Program-made: the position numbers and the translations under genes
NCBI GenBank assembly: GCA_025354075.1
Contig: JANXNO010000520.1
Coordinates: 1-12,332, forward strand
Reading direction: 5' to 3'
DNA from: Burkholderiales bacterium
GTDB lineage: Bacteria; Pseudomonadota; Gammaproteobacteria; Burkholderiales; Casimicrobiaceae
Length of the DNA: 12,332 bases
Notes under the pieces: generated by a model
What the model was told of the DNA's origin: nothing
Database searches by the model: none
Seen by the model: only the letters and a program-made list of their open reading frames with translations
Part shown: in pieces, positions 1 through 5,504 of the stretch
Numbering within the stretch: the stretch's first letter is position 1
Layout: the number at the start of each line of letters is the position of its first letter

Positions 1-15
1 CCTCGCGGTTTGCCC

Positions 16-60
16 CCCTCTCCCCTCGCGGGAGAGGGTTGGGGTGAGGGCGGTGGCAAA
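16..60 (-). repeat. Palindromic intergenic repeat, copy 1 (downstream of ruvB)
   Basis: Inverted arms CCCTCTCCC (16-24) and GGGAGAGGG (30-38) enclose a 5-base loop. An asymmetric tail at 39-60 contains TGAGGG and GGTGGCAAA. Read on the minus strand, the tail follows the ruvB stop directly and the palindrome comes after it. The same layout recurs at 1177-1220 and, in opposite orientation, at 3964-4003, so this is a dispersed REP-like element and not a chance hairpin. No T-run follows the stem on the minus strand, so it is not a textbook intrinsic terminator, although it could stabilise the 3' end of the message. Confidence 0.8.
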
Positions 61-1128
61 CTAACCATCATTGCCAAACAACTCACCACTCCCCATCGCC
101 GCAGGCGGCACCAAACCAAAATGCCGATAAGCCCGCGCCGTCGCTACACGCCCACGACTCGTGCGCTGGATATACCCCTGCTGAATCAAAAATGGCTCGA
201 TCACGTCTTCAATGGTCTCGCGTTCTTCGCTGATCGCGGCGGCCAGATTGTCGACACCGACGGGCCCGCCAGCGAATTTTTCAACGATGGTGGAAAGCAA
301 TTTGCGATCCATCACATCAAGCCCGCTCGCGTCCACATCGAGCATCGCCAGCGCCTTGTCCGCCACCTCGTGCGACACGCGGCCATTCGCGCGCACCTCC
401 GCGTAATCACGCACGCGGCGCAGCAGACGATTGGCGATGCGCGGCGTGCCACGCGAGCGCTTGGCAATCTCGGCAGCACCACCCGGCTCCATGTTCACGT
501 TTAGCAATTTAGCCGAGCGCGTCACGATGCGCGACAGCTCTTCGTCAGAATAAAACTCAAGCCGCGCCACGATGCCAAAGCGATCACGCAGCGGATTGGT
601 CAGCATGCCCGCGCGCGTCGTCGCGCCGATCAGCGTGAACGGCGGCAAATCCAGCTTCACCGAGCGCGCGCCCGGCCCTTCGCCGATCATGATGTCGATG
701 GCGTAGTCCTCCATCGCGCTGTAGAGCGTCTCCTCCAGCACCGCGCTGATGCGATGAATCTCGTCGATGAACAGCACGTCGTTCGGTTCAAGATTGGTCA
801 ACAGCGCCGCCAGATCGCCCTTCTTCTCCAGCACCGGGCCGGAGGTTTGATGCATGTTGACGTGCATCTCGCGAGAAATGATGTGCGACAAGGTTGTCTT
901 GCCCAACCCCGGCGGGCCAAACAGCAGCACATGATCGAGCGGCTCCTTGCGCGTCCGTGCCGCCTCGATAAAGATGGACAACTGCCCGCGAATTTTTTCT
1001 TGCCCAATGTATTCGTCAAGCTGCTTGGGCCGCAGCGCGCGCTCCAGCGCGTCCTCCTGCACGCCCTCGCTTTTGGGCGCGATGATGCGGTCAACCGCAT
1101 GCGCAAGGGAATCATCGTGAATGGCCAT
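61..1128 (-). CDS. ruvB: Holliday junction branch migration ATPase RuvB
   Basis: RuvB is the hexameric AAA+ motor that, with RuvA, drives branch migration of Holliday junctions in recombinational repair. The 355-residue product is close to the usual family length. It shows Walker A GPPGLGKT (71-78), Walker B with DEIH (122-125), sensor 1 GATTRAG (168-174) and the LRDRFG arginine-finger segment (180-185). The C-terminal winged-helix part ends in the family-typical [14 protein letters not shown] and GELFG motifs. The ATG at 1128 places the N-terminus as expected ([13 protein letters not shown] near residue 30), but I see no strong Shine-Dalgarno before it. Unusually, it is separated from ruvA by a dioxygenase gene and repeats, so it may not be tightly co-expressed with ruvA. 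The TAG stop abuts repeat copy 1. Confidence 0.98.
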   Translation of the reverse strand: MAIHDDSLAHAVDRIIAPKSEGVQEDALERALRPKQLDEYIGQEKIRGQLSIFIEAARTRKEPLDHVLLFGPPGLGKTTLSHIISREMHVNMHQTSGPVLEKKGDLAALLTNLEPNDVLFIDEIHRISAVLEETLYSAMEDYAIDIMIGEGPGARSVKLDLPPFTLIGATTRAGMLTNPLRDRFGIVARLEFYSDEELSRIVTRSAKLLNVNMEPGGAAEIAKRSRGTPRIANRLLRRVRDYAEVRANGRVSHEVADKALAMLDVDASGLDVMDRKLLSTIVEKFAGGPVGVDNLAAAISEERETIEDVIEPFLIQQGYIQRTSRGRVATARAYRHFGLVPPAAMGSGELFGNDG

Positions 1129-1176
1129 GGGGCTATTCTATGGGGCGATGGTTTGTCCTCTGCCGCTTGCTTGGTT

Positions 1177-1220
1177 CCCTCTCCCGCATGCGGGAGAGGG
1201 TTAGGGTGAGGGTGGCAAAG
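1177..1220 (-). repeat. Palindromic intergenic repeat, copy 2 (upstream of ruvB)
   Basis: A perfect 24-base palindrome (1177-1200), with arms CCCTCTCCCGCA and TGCGGGAGAGGG, is followed by the tail TTAGGGTGAGGGTGGCAAAG (1201-1220). It closely matches copy 1 and has the same orientation. It occupies most of the leader between the dioxygenase gene and ruvB, beginning 49 bases upstream of the ruvB ATG. A transcript entering ruvB from upstream would carry this hairpin in its leader. Confidence 0.88.
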
Positions 1221-1238
1221 ACCAATCTTCACTCCACC

Positions 1239-1268
1239 AGACCCAACGACCAAGCTCAGGGCGAACGG
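1239..1268. repeat. Degenerate half copy of the TTCGCCCTGAGC repeat
   Basis: On the minus strand this segment begins CCGTTCGCCCTGAGC, identical over 15 bases to the left arm of the inverted repeat at 2649-2674. After a diverged middle it ends in GGGTCT, as does that arm with its next three bases. It is a single arm without a nearby partner, so it cannot form the large hairpin seen between ruvC and ruvA. It lies just beyond the stop of the dioxygenase gene. Confidence 0.6.
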
Positions 1269-1290
1269 CTGAAAGGCGCTTCCACTGGTG

Positions 1291-1947
1291 CTACGGATCG
1301 AATCGGTCGCTCGTGTCCATACGAACACTTCGAAGCTTCGCCGTTTTGAGATGGGCGGCGTAGTTCGCTTCCGAGAAATAGCCAGTCAACACGGAGCGAC
1401 GACGAGCACCGCTCGGGTTCAGGCTGGCTGCATGCACAAGATCGGCGTCAAACACCAGTATGTCGCCTGCTTCGCCGGAGAGTTGCACCGACCGGGACTC
1501 GTCGTTAAAGTCGAACGGCGCTTCACCCGTTGCAGGACGGTGGCTGCCGGGCACGATTCGGGTTGCGCCATTATGAGGACCGAAGTCGTCAAAGTACGCT
1601 ATCGCGCTGACCGTGTCGCCATTGCGCTGGGCCGACAGATCACGGTGCAGCTGCTGATGGCCGCCGCCCGCCAGCGGCTCGCGGCCCTCGACCTGAGCGA
1701 GGAAGAACCGCCCTCCGATCAACTCGCCCACCACGGCGAGCAGCTCCGGCAAACGGCATACTGACTGCACCCTCGCATCAAGATCGAGCAAGGCGTGGCG
1801 CCATCCCACGCCACGTGGTACCGGCCATTGGTCCGACGGCGTGACACCGGTGTCGAACGCCGCGCGAAGCTCATCTAGCCATTCAGGCGGAATCGCGCGG
1901 CGGAGCATTGCATAGCCGTCTCGATGGAGGTGTTCGCGGTTAACCAT
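1291..1947 (-). CDS. PhyH-family Fe(II)/2-oxoglutarate dioxygenase, substrate unknown
   Basis: The 218-residue product resembles the phytanoyl-CoA dioxygenase (PhyH) family of non-haem iron, 2-oxoglutarate-dependent oxygenases. The iron-binding facial triad is visible: H101-x-D103 in the LHRD segment and H172 in DADLVHAAS. The arginine cluster R182-R184 before SVLTGYF is the likely 2-oxoglutarate carboxylate contact. The GATRIVPGSH segment (127-136) and GDILVFD (161-167) are also typical of the family. There is no signal peptide, so it should be cytoplasmic. It is shorter than many PhyH enzymes, and nothing in the sequence identifies the substrate. It begins 56 bases after ruvA with no clear Shine-Dalgarno and sits between ruvA and ruvB, which are normally adjacent. 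Repeat remnants lie on both sides, suggesting later insertion. The active-site residues are intact, so it is probably a working enzyme. Confidence 0.85.
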   Translation of the reverse strand: MVNREHLHRDGYAMLRRAIPPEWLDELRAAFDTGVTPSDQWPVPRGVGWRHALLDLDARVQSVCRLPELLAVVGELIGGRFFLAQVEGREPLAGGGHQQLHRDLSAQRNGDTVSAIAYFDDFGPHNGATRIVPGSHRPATGEAPFDFNDESRSVQLSGEAGDILVFDADLVHAASLNPSGARRRSVLTGYFSEANYAAHLKTAKLRSVRMDTSDRFDP

Positions 1948-1980
1948 AGTTTGCGCAATTTGGTCGCCGCTTTGACTGGA

Positions 1981-2003
1981 TGAGGGTGAACGGCGGTGGC
2001 AGG
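1981..2003 (-). repeat. Possible tail remnant of the palindromic repeat, abutting ruvA
   Basis: TGAGGG followed by CGGCGGTGGCAGG lies directly against the ruvA stop. The same TGAGGG and CGGTGGCA blocks form the tail of repeat copy 1 beside the ruvB stop, where they lack the 7 extra bases seen here. No palindromic stem is present, so this would be a decayed fragment. The similarity is short and could be chance. Confidence 0.35.
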
Positions 2004-2588
2004 CTACTTCGCTTTCGACAACAATTTCAATGCCGTCCGAATCGCATCATTCAGCGGCAAATCTGCTGCCAAATCCTTGCAGGCGGCTGCGGCTTCTTTT
2101 TCGCTGTAGCCGAGCGCTAGCAGGGCGTTCACCACGTCATCCGCCGGGTTAGCGATGGCGGACGATGCGCCAGGTACACCGCTGGCGACTACGGCCTTGC
2201 CTTTGAGTTCGAGCAGCAGGCGCTCTGCTGTTTTGGTGCCGATGCCGGGGACGCGCGTTAGGCGCTTCACGTCCTGCATCATGATGGCATGATTGAGCTC
2301 GGCGACGGACAAACCGGAGAGCACGGCGAGTGCAACTTTAGGGCCGATGCCGGTGACTTTGATGAGCTGGCGGAAGGCGGCGCGTTCGTCGTTTGTCGCG
2401 AAGCCGAACAGCAAATGCGCGTCTTCACGCACGACGTAGTGCGTCATGAGCTGCACGCGTTCGCCGGTGGCGGGCAGAGCGTAGAAGGTGCTCATCGGTA
2501 CGTCCACTTCATAGCCGACGCCGCCAACATCGACGACGATTTGTGGCGGTTGTTTGGCGGCGAGTGTGCCGCTTAAGCGTCCGATCAT
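2004..2588 (-). CDS. ruvA: Holliday junction DNA-binding protein RuvA
   Basis: RuvA binds the four-way junction as a tetramer and loads the RuvB motor onto it. The 194-residue protein has the family layout. The N-terminal OB fold starts MIGRLSGTL and contains GGVGYEV (22-28). The acidic pin E55-D56 lies in [11 protein letters not shown]. Two helix-hairpin-helix motifs follow, TGIGPK (79-84) and [12 protein letters not shown] (114-125). The C-terminal domain III, which contacts RuvB, contains [15 protein letters not shown]. It starts at ATG 2588, since MIGRL is the standard N-terminus. It lies 274 bases downstream of ruvC across a large inverted repeat and 56 bases upstream of the inserted dioxygenase gene. 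No strong Shine-Dalgarno is visible. Confidence 0.98.
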   Translation of the reverse strand: MIGRLSGTLAAKQPPQIVVDVGGVGYEVDVPMSTFYALPATGERVQLMTHYVVREDAHLLFGFATNDERAAFRQLIKVTGIGPKVALAVLSGLSVAELNHAIMMQDVKRLTRVPGIGTKTAERLLLELKGKAVVASGVPGASSAIANPADDVVNALLALGYSEKEAAAACKDLAADLPLNDAIRTALKLLSKAK

Positions 2589-2648
2589 GATGGGGCTTTT
2601 TCTGCGTTCATAGAGGCAACTTTATCAGTTGCGATTCGTTGTCAATTT

Positions 2649-2720
2649 CCGTTCGCCCTGAGCGTAGTGAAGGGTCTGACTGTCGCGCATCAAACCTTTC
2701 GCTACGCTCAGGGCGAATGG
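2649..2720. repeat. Large inverted repeat between ruvC and ruvA (TTCGCCCTGAGC family)
   Basis: Two 26-base arms, 2649-2674 and 2695-2720, are inverted copies of each other with three mismatches and enclose a 20-base loop. The shared core is TTCGCCCTGAGCGTAG. A third, single arm lies at 1239-1268. It sits inside the 274-base gap between ruvC and ruvA. The remainder of that gap (2721-2862) is AT-richer than its surroundings and shows no ORF or promoter that I can support. The hairpin could separate ruvC and ruvA expression, but it has no T-run typical of an intrinsic terminator. Confidence 0.85.
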
Positions 2721-2862
2721 GTCATTCTGATACAGCTATTCGCTGAAAAGCCCATTTCAATTCGGCTTAGGAAGTTGAAAGGCGTAAAGTCGACATTCAA
2801 GCTAAATTCACTCTGCGCCCAATTGAAATAACGCTTTAACGTAAAAGCTGTTGGCGTTTTCG

Positions 2863-3468
2863 TCAGATCAGACGTCCACCACGCTGAGTCGTTTTTCGCT
2901 TGCCTAGTAGCTCTGCGCCCAGCGCGCCAAAGCCTTGCCGTGAATGCGCGTGGGTGATCGCGGTGGCTAGCGCGTCGGCGGCGTCGGCTTGCGGCGTCGT
3001 GTCCAGTTTTAACAGGCGCTTGACCATTTCCTGCACTTGCTCCTTGGCGGCTTTGCCGTGGCCGACGACGGCCTGCTTGACTTGCAGCGCGGTGTATTCG
3101 TACACCGTCGCGCCTGCGAGCACGGCGGCGGTGATGGCCGCGCCACGCGCCTGGCCGAGCAACAGCGTGGATTGCGGGTTGACATTGACGAATACTTTTT
3201 CTACGACGACATCGTCGGGTTTGTGCTGGTTGATGATGCTTTGAATGTCCTGCGCGATGGTGAGCAGGCGTTCGGGCAGCGTCCCTTTGTCGTCGGTTTT
3301 GATGCAGCCGCTGGCAACGTAGGCGAGCTTGTTGCCGGACTGCTCGATGAGGCCGAAGCCGGTGCTACGCAGGCCGGGGTCGATGCCGAGGATGTAGCGG
3401 GCTGGCCCCCTCTCCGGTAACACGGGAGAGGATTGAGGTGAGGGTTTTTGATTGAGTTGTGCTTGCAT
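2863..3468 (-). CDS. ruvC: Crossover junction endodeoxyribonuclease RuvC, with repeat-derived N-terminal extension
   Basis: RuvC is the dimeric, Mg-dependent resolvase that nicks Holliday junctions symmetrically. The catalytic acids are all present: D30 in GIDPG, E90 in VVEKVF, and D162 and D165 in QADAADAL. The LGQARGAA and [14 protein letters not shown] segments are also family-typical. The product is 201 residues, because about 23 residues precede the ILGIDPG strand that normally lies at the very N-terminus. Most of that extension (residues 9-21, rich in Pro and Ser) is the translation of a copy of the palindromic repeat found elsewhere in the window. ATG 3468 is the only in-frame ATG before the core. 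A GTG at residue 16 is an alternative start but lies inside the repeat, and neither has a clear Shine-Dalgarno. The enzyme core looks intact. Confidence 0.96.
   Translation of the reverse strand: MQAQLNQKPSPQSSPVLPERGPARYILGIDPGLRSTGFGLIEQSGNKLAYVASGCIKTDDKGTLPERLLTIAQDIQSIINQHKPDDVVVEKVFVNVNPQSTLLLGQARGAAITAAVLAGATVYEYTALQVKQAVVGHGKAAKEQVQEMVKRLLKLDTTPQADAADALATAITHAHSRQGFGALGAELLGKRKTTQRGGRLI
3408..3444 (-). repeat. Palindromic repeat copy lying inside the ruvC reading frame
   Basis: The arms CCTCTCC (3409-3415) and GGGAGAGG (3424-3431) are followed by the tail ATTGAGGTGAGGG (3432-3444). This matches the stem and tail order of copies 1 and 2, with some decay in the loop and tail. It is read in frame as RuvC residues 9-21 without a stop codon. 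The orientation is the same as copies 1 and 2. Confidence 0.78.
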
Positions 3469-3487
3469 ACATCGCTGCGAGAGCCAC

Positions 3488-3560
3488 GGCCCTCATCCGC
3501 CCTGTCGGGCACCCGGAGCACACTTGCACCAAGTCTAGCGCGCCGCGCTGCGGGAGAAGG
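3488..3560. repeat. Possible degraded mosaic repeat between ybjQ-like gene and ruvC
   Basis: The 97-base gap upstream of ruvC holds CCCTCATCCGCC at its left, a small GCCC-TGTC-GGGC hairpin (3499-3510), and GCTGCGGGAGAAGG at its right end (3547-3560). CGGGAGAAGG resembles one arm of the main repeat stem with one change, and the CCCTCA block resembles its tail on the opposite strand. I read this as a broken or variant copy. The assignment is tentative. Confidence 0.35.
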
Positions 3561-3565
3561 ACTCG

Positions 3566-3913
3566 CTACGCCATCTTCACCGCAGTGCCACTCACGGCAA
3601 CCATCATCATGCCGTTGGTTTCGCCGAGCACTTCATAGTCGAAATCCACGCCGATGATGCCGGTGGCACCGCGCTCTTTGGCGACAGTGATCATGTCGGC
3701 AAGGGCTGCGTCGCGGGCGCCTGAGAGCGCGCGCTCATAGCCGCCTGCGCGACCGCCTACGATGTCGCGAACGGAGGAGAACATATCGCGAAAGATGTTG
3801 GCGCCGATGATGGCCTCACCGTTGACGACGCCCAGATATTGGCTGGATGCGATGTCCGGCGGTGTGGTGGTGGAGAGGAAAAAACCGTCGTCGTTTTTTG
3901 AGAACCAGCTCAT
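3566..3913 (-). CDS. YbjQ-family (UPF0145 / heavy-metal-binding-like) protein
   Basis: The 115-residue protein matches the YbjQ/UPF0145 family, small proteins thought to assemble into oligomeric rings; their function is not settled. The family core is clear: YLGVVNGEAIIGANIFRD, then the VRDIVGGRAGGYERAL block, then GATGIIGVDFDYEVLG and the C-terminal MMMVAVSGTAVK. A short N-terminal lead (MSWFSKNDDGFF) precedes it. I chose ATG 3913 over a possible upstream ATG at 3961 because an AGGAG Shine-Dalgarno (3922-3926) lies 8 bases before it, and the resulting length is near the roughly 107 residues of E. coli YbjQ. There is no signal peptide or membrane segment. It lies between yebC and ruvC, with repeats on either side, and is not part of the usual yebC-ruvCAB order. 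Confidence 0.9.
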   Translation of the reverse strand: MSWFSKNDDGFFLSTTTPPDIASSQYLGVVNGEAIIGANIFRDMFSSVRDIVGGRAGGYERALSGARDAALADMITVAKERGATGIIGVDFDYEVLGETNGMMMVAVSGTAVKMA

Positions 3914-3921
3914 GTTTCGTA

Positions 3922-3926
3922 CTCCT
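3922..3926 (-). promoter_or_regulatory. Shine-Dalgarno AGGAG deciding the YbjQ-family start
   Basis: AGGAG on the minus strand, 8 bases before ATG 3913. This is one of only two strong ribosome-binding sites I see in the window, and it excludes the longer ORF beginning at 3961. Confidence 0.8.
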
Positions 3927-3963
3927 GAAAATCTGATTGAAAACTGTGTCTGGTGCGCCAACA

Positions 3964-4003
3964 GCCACCCTCACCCCACCCCTCTCCCGCTTGCGGGAGA
4001 GGG
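3964..4003 (+). repeat. Palindromic intergenic repeat, opposite orientation
   Basis: The head GCCACCCTCACCCCA (3964-3978) is followed by arms CCCTCTCCCGC (3980-3990) and GCGGGAGAGGG (3993-4003) around a TT loop. The asymmetric head/tail shows that this copy is inverted relative to copies 1 and 2 and to the copy in ruvC. It lies between yebC and the YbjQ-family gene, about 50 bases upstream of the latter's ATG. Confidence 0.88.
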
Positions 4004-4013
4004 AGTCCGAATG

Positions 4014-4038
4014 TCTCTCTCGCGTGAAAGGAGAGGGG
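4014..4038. repeat. Imperfect second hairpin beside the 3964-4003 repeat
   Basis: TCTCTCTC (4014-4021) can pair imperfectly with GAGAGGGG (4031-4038). It lies 10 bases from the end of the perfect repeat and 8 bases beyond the yebC stop. It may be a decayed copy of the same stem in tandem. There is no T-run to make it a convincing terminator of yebC. Confidence 0.45.
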
Positions 4039-4046
4039 GAATCGAA

Positions 4047-4772
4047 TTACTCGTTAATCACCGCCGACGTGTAAACATCCTGCACGTCATCCACGGCGTC
4101 AAACGCATCAAGCAACTTCTGCATTTTGATGGCGTCTTCGCCTGTGAAAACAACTTCGTTCTGCGCTTTCATCGTCACTTCGCCCGCGTCGGACTTGAAG
4201 CCCGCTTTAGCCAGCGCTTCCTTGATGTTGACGAAATCGTAGGGCCCGGTGACCACCTCCATCGAACCGTCGTCGTGCGTGATCACGTCGTCTGCGCCCG
4301 CCTCCAGCGCGGCTTCCATCAGCGCGTTCTCGTCTGCGCCCGGCGCGAACAGCAGCGTGCCGCAGTGCTTGAACAGGAACGCGACTGAGCCGTCGGTGCC
4401 AAGATTGCCACCGTGTTTGCTGAAGGCGTGGCGCACCTCAGCCACCGTGCGGACGCGATTGTCGGTGAGGCAATCGATGATCATCGCGGCACCGTTGATG
4501 CCGTAGCCTTCGTAGCGAATTTCTTCGTAGTTCGCGCCGTCAACCTCGCCCGCACCGCGCTTGATCGCGCGCTCGACGGTGTCCTTGGTCATGTTGTTGT
4601 CGTAGGCTTTGTCGATGGCCAGCCGCAGGCGCGGATTGCCTTCGATGCTGCTACCACCCATCTTCGCCGCGACCGCGATTTCCTTGATCAGGCGCGTGGC
4701 GATCTTGCCCCTTTTTGCATCCTGGCGACCCTTGCGGTGCTGGATGTTTGCCCATTGACTGTGACCGGCCAT
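4047..4772 (-). CDS. yebC: YebC/TACO1-family protein
   Basis: The 241-residue protein belongs to the YebC/TACO1 family, annotated both as transcriptional regulators and as translation factors acting on the ribosome; E. coli YebC is of similar length. The family N-terminus is exact: [18 protein letters not shown], followed by a Lys/Arg-rich helix. [20 protein letters not shown] and [21 protein letters not shown] are the conserved middle blocks, and the acidic C-terminal part contains [14 protein letters not shown] chose ATG 4772 and not the ATG eight codons upstream because MAGHSQW is the standard family start; a weak GAAG lies 7 bases before it. It lies 54 bases after the LON-domain gene. In many proteobacteria it is directly upstream of ruvC; here the YbjQ-family gene and repeats intervene. 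Confidence 0.97.
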   Translation of the reverse strand: MAGHSQWANIQHRKGRQDAKRGKIATRLIKEIAVAAKMGGSSIEGNPRLRLAIDKAYDNNMTKDTVERAIKRGAGEVDGANYEEIRYEGYGINGAAMIIDCLTDNRVRTVAEVRHAFSKHGGNLGTDGSVAFLFKHCGTLLFAPGADENALMEAALEAGADDVITHDDGSMEVVTGPYDFVNIKEALAKAGFKSDAGEVTMKAQNEVVFTGEDAIKMQKLLDAFDAVDDVQDVYTSAVINE

Positions 4773-4826
4773 AGTGACTTCAAGTGCGTTTTTCACACAC
4801 CATCGAGATTATCGGAACTTCTGATT

Positions 4827-5465
4827 TTACGAAGCTTGCGACCCTGACGCATTGGCGGCGCGATTTATCAGGTGATAGACCGTTTTCAGGCGTAACTCGG
4901 CGTCGTTGATTTCGAGCAGACTTTGCTTGATGGACGGCGGCATTTGCAGGATTTCGACCAGGCGGCTGCCAACCCAGGTCGCATCTTCAAGATCAAACGG
5001 TTCGGCAAATTTAGCGTCGCCCGCCCGCTCCATCACCTGCGACAAAATCGCGCTGAGCTCCGAATAAGTCTTCGGCACTTTCAACTTCTTTTCAGCAGGA
5101 ATCCAGCGCACAGCGGCGCGTTGTAGGCCTGATTTTTCGGTTTTCGCGCGCAGTACTTCAAAACGGTCTTCGCCCACCACATCCAGCAGGAAAATCCCCG
5201 CCTGAGGCATGTCAAACGACAGTACGCGCGCGGCCGTGCCGACCTTGGCAAAGGCTTGTTGAGCGCCGACTTCTCCACCACCCGTCAGTGTGATCACGCC
5301 GAACAATTCGCCATCCGCAATGCGTGCTTTGGCAAGATCGATGTAGCGTTGCTCGAAGACCTTGAGACCCAGTCGCCCGCCTGGAAACAGGGTGGCTCCG
5401 AGAGGAAACAGAGGCAGTGTTTCCGGCAAATTTTTGGCAGGCTTGCGTCCGAGGAATGACAACAT
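4827..5465 (-). CDS. LON substrate-binding (N-terminal) domain protein
   Basis: The 212-residue protein consists only of the Lon N-terminal, substrate-binding domain. It opens with TLPLFPLGATLFPGGRLGLKVFEQRYIDLA (about residues 16-45) and continues with GELFGVITLTGGGEVG (52-67). The C-terminal helical half ends with the region around LEINDAELRLKTVYHLI. There is no AAA+ Walker motif and no Ser-Lys protease domain, so it is not a Lon protease, despite 'peptidase S16' labels often given to such proteins. It may bind unfolded peptides or act as an adaptor, but its role is not known from the sequence. It starts 39 bases after rapZ, consistent with co-transcription. No clear Shine-Dalgarno precedes ATG 5465. 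Confidence 0.92.
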   Translation of the reverse strand: MLSFLGRKPAKNLPETLPLFPLGATLFPGGRLGLKVFEQRYIDLAKARIADGELFGVITLTGGGEVGAQQAFAKVGTAARVLSFDMPQAGIFLLDVVGEDRFEVLRAKTEKSGLQRAAVRWIPAEKKLKVPKTYSELSAILSQVMERAGDAKFAEPFDLEDATWVGSRLVEILQMPPSIKQSLLEINDAELRLKTVYHLINRAANASGSQAS

Positions 5466-5504
5466 AAACGGTTTCAGAGTTTGTAATTATTCTGGAGATT
5501 CTGG

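Noticed and set aside
16..38. Rho-independent terminator after ruvB
   Set aside because: The stem is strong, but no T-run follows on the minus strand, and the same hairpin occurs upstream of genes and inside ruvC.
10..504. 164-codon open frame on the plus strand
   Set aside because: It lies antisense to the C-terminal half of ruvB and begins inside the palindromic repeat. Its product has no recognisable domain and an Arg/His-rich composition typical of antisense shadows.
1288..1764. 158-codon open frame on the plus strand
   Set aside because: Antisense to the PhyH-family gene, whose active-site motifs are intact on the minus strand. No ribosome-binding site or family resemblance.
3914..3961. 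Longer start for the YbjQ-family gene at ATG 3961
   Set aside because: The AGGAG site is placed for ATG 3913, and the extra 16 residues have no counterpart in the family as I know it.
16..4003. CRISPR array from the repeated CCCTCTCCCGC units
   Set aside because: Copies are hundreds of bases apart, occur in both orientations, and have no regular spacers or cas genes.
3762..4388. 208-codon open frame on the plus strand
   Set aside because: It crosses the 5' end of the YbjQ-family gene, the intergenic repeat and the 3' part of yebC, all better explained on the minus strand.
4808..4813. Possible -10 box (GATAAT on the minus strand) for a yebC promoter
   Set aside because: No -35-like hexamer at suitable spacing; a single 6-base near-match is expected by chance.
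4827..5465. Lon protease
   Set aside because: Only the N-terminal substrate-binding domain is present; no AAA+ or Ser-Lys catalytic domain is encoded in or beside it.
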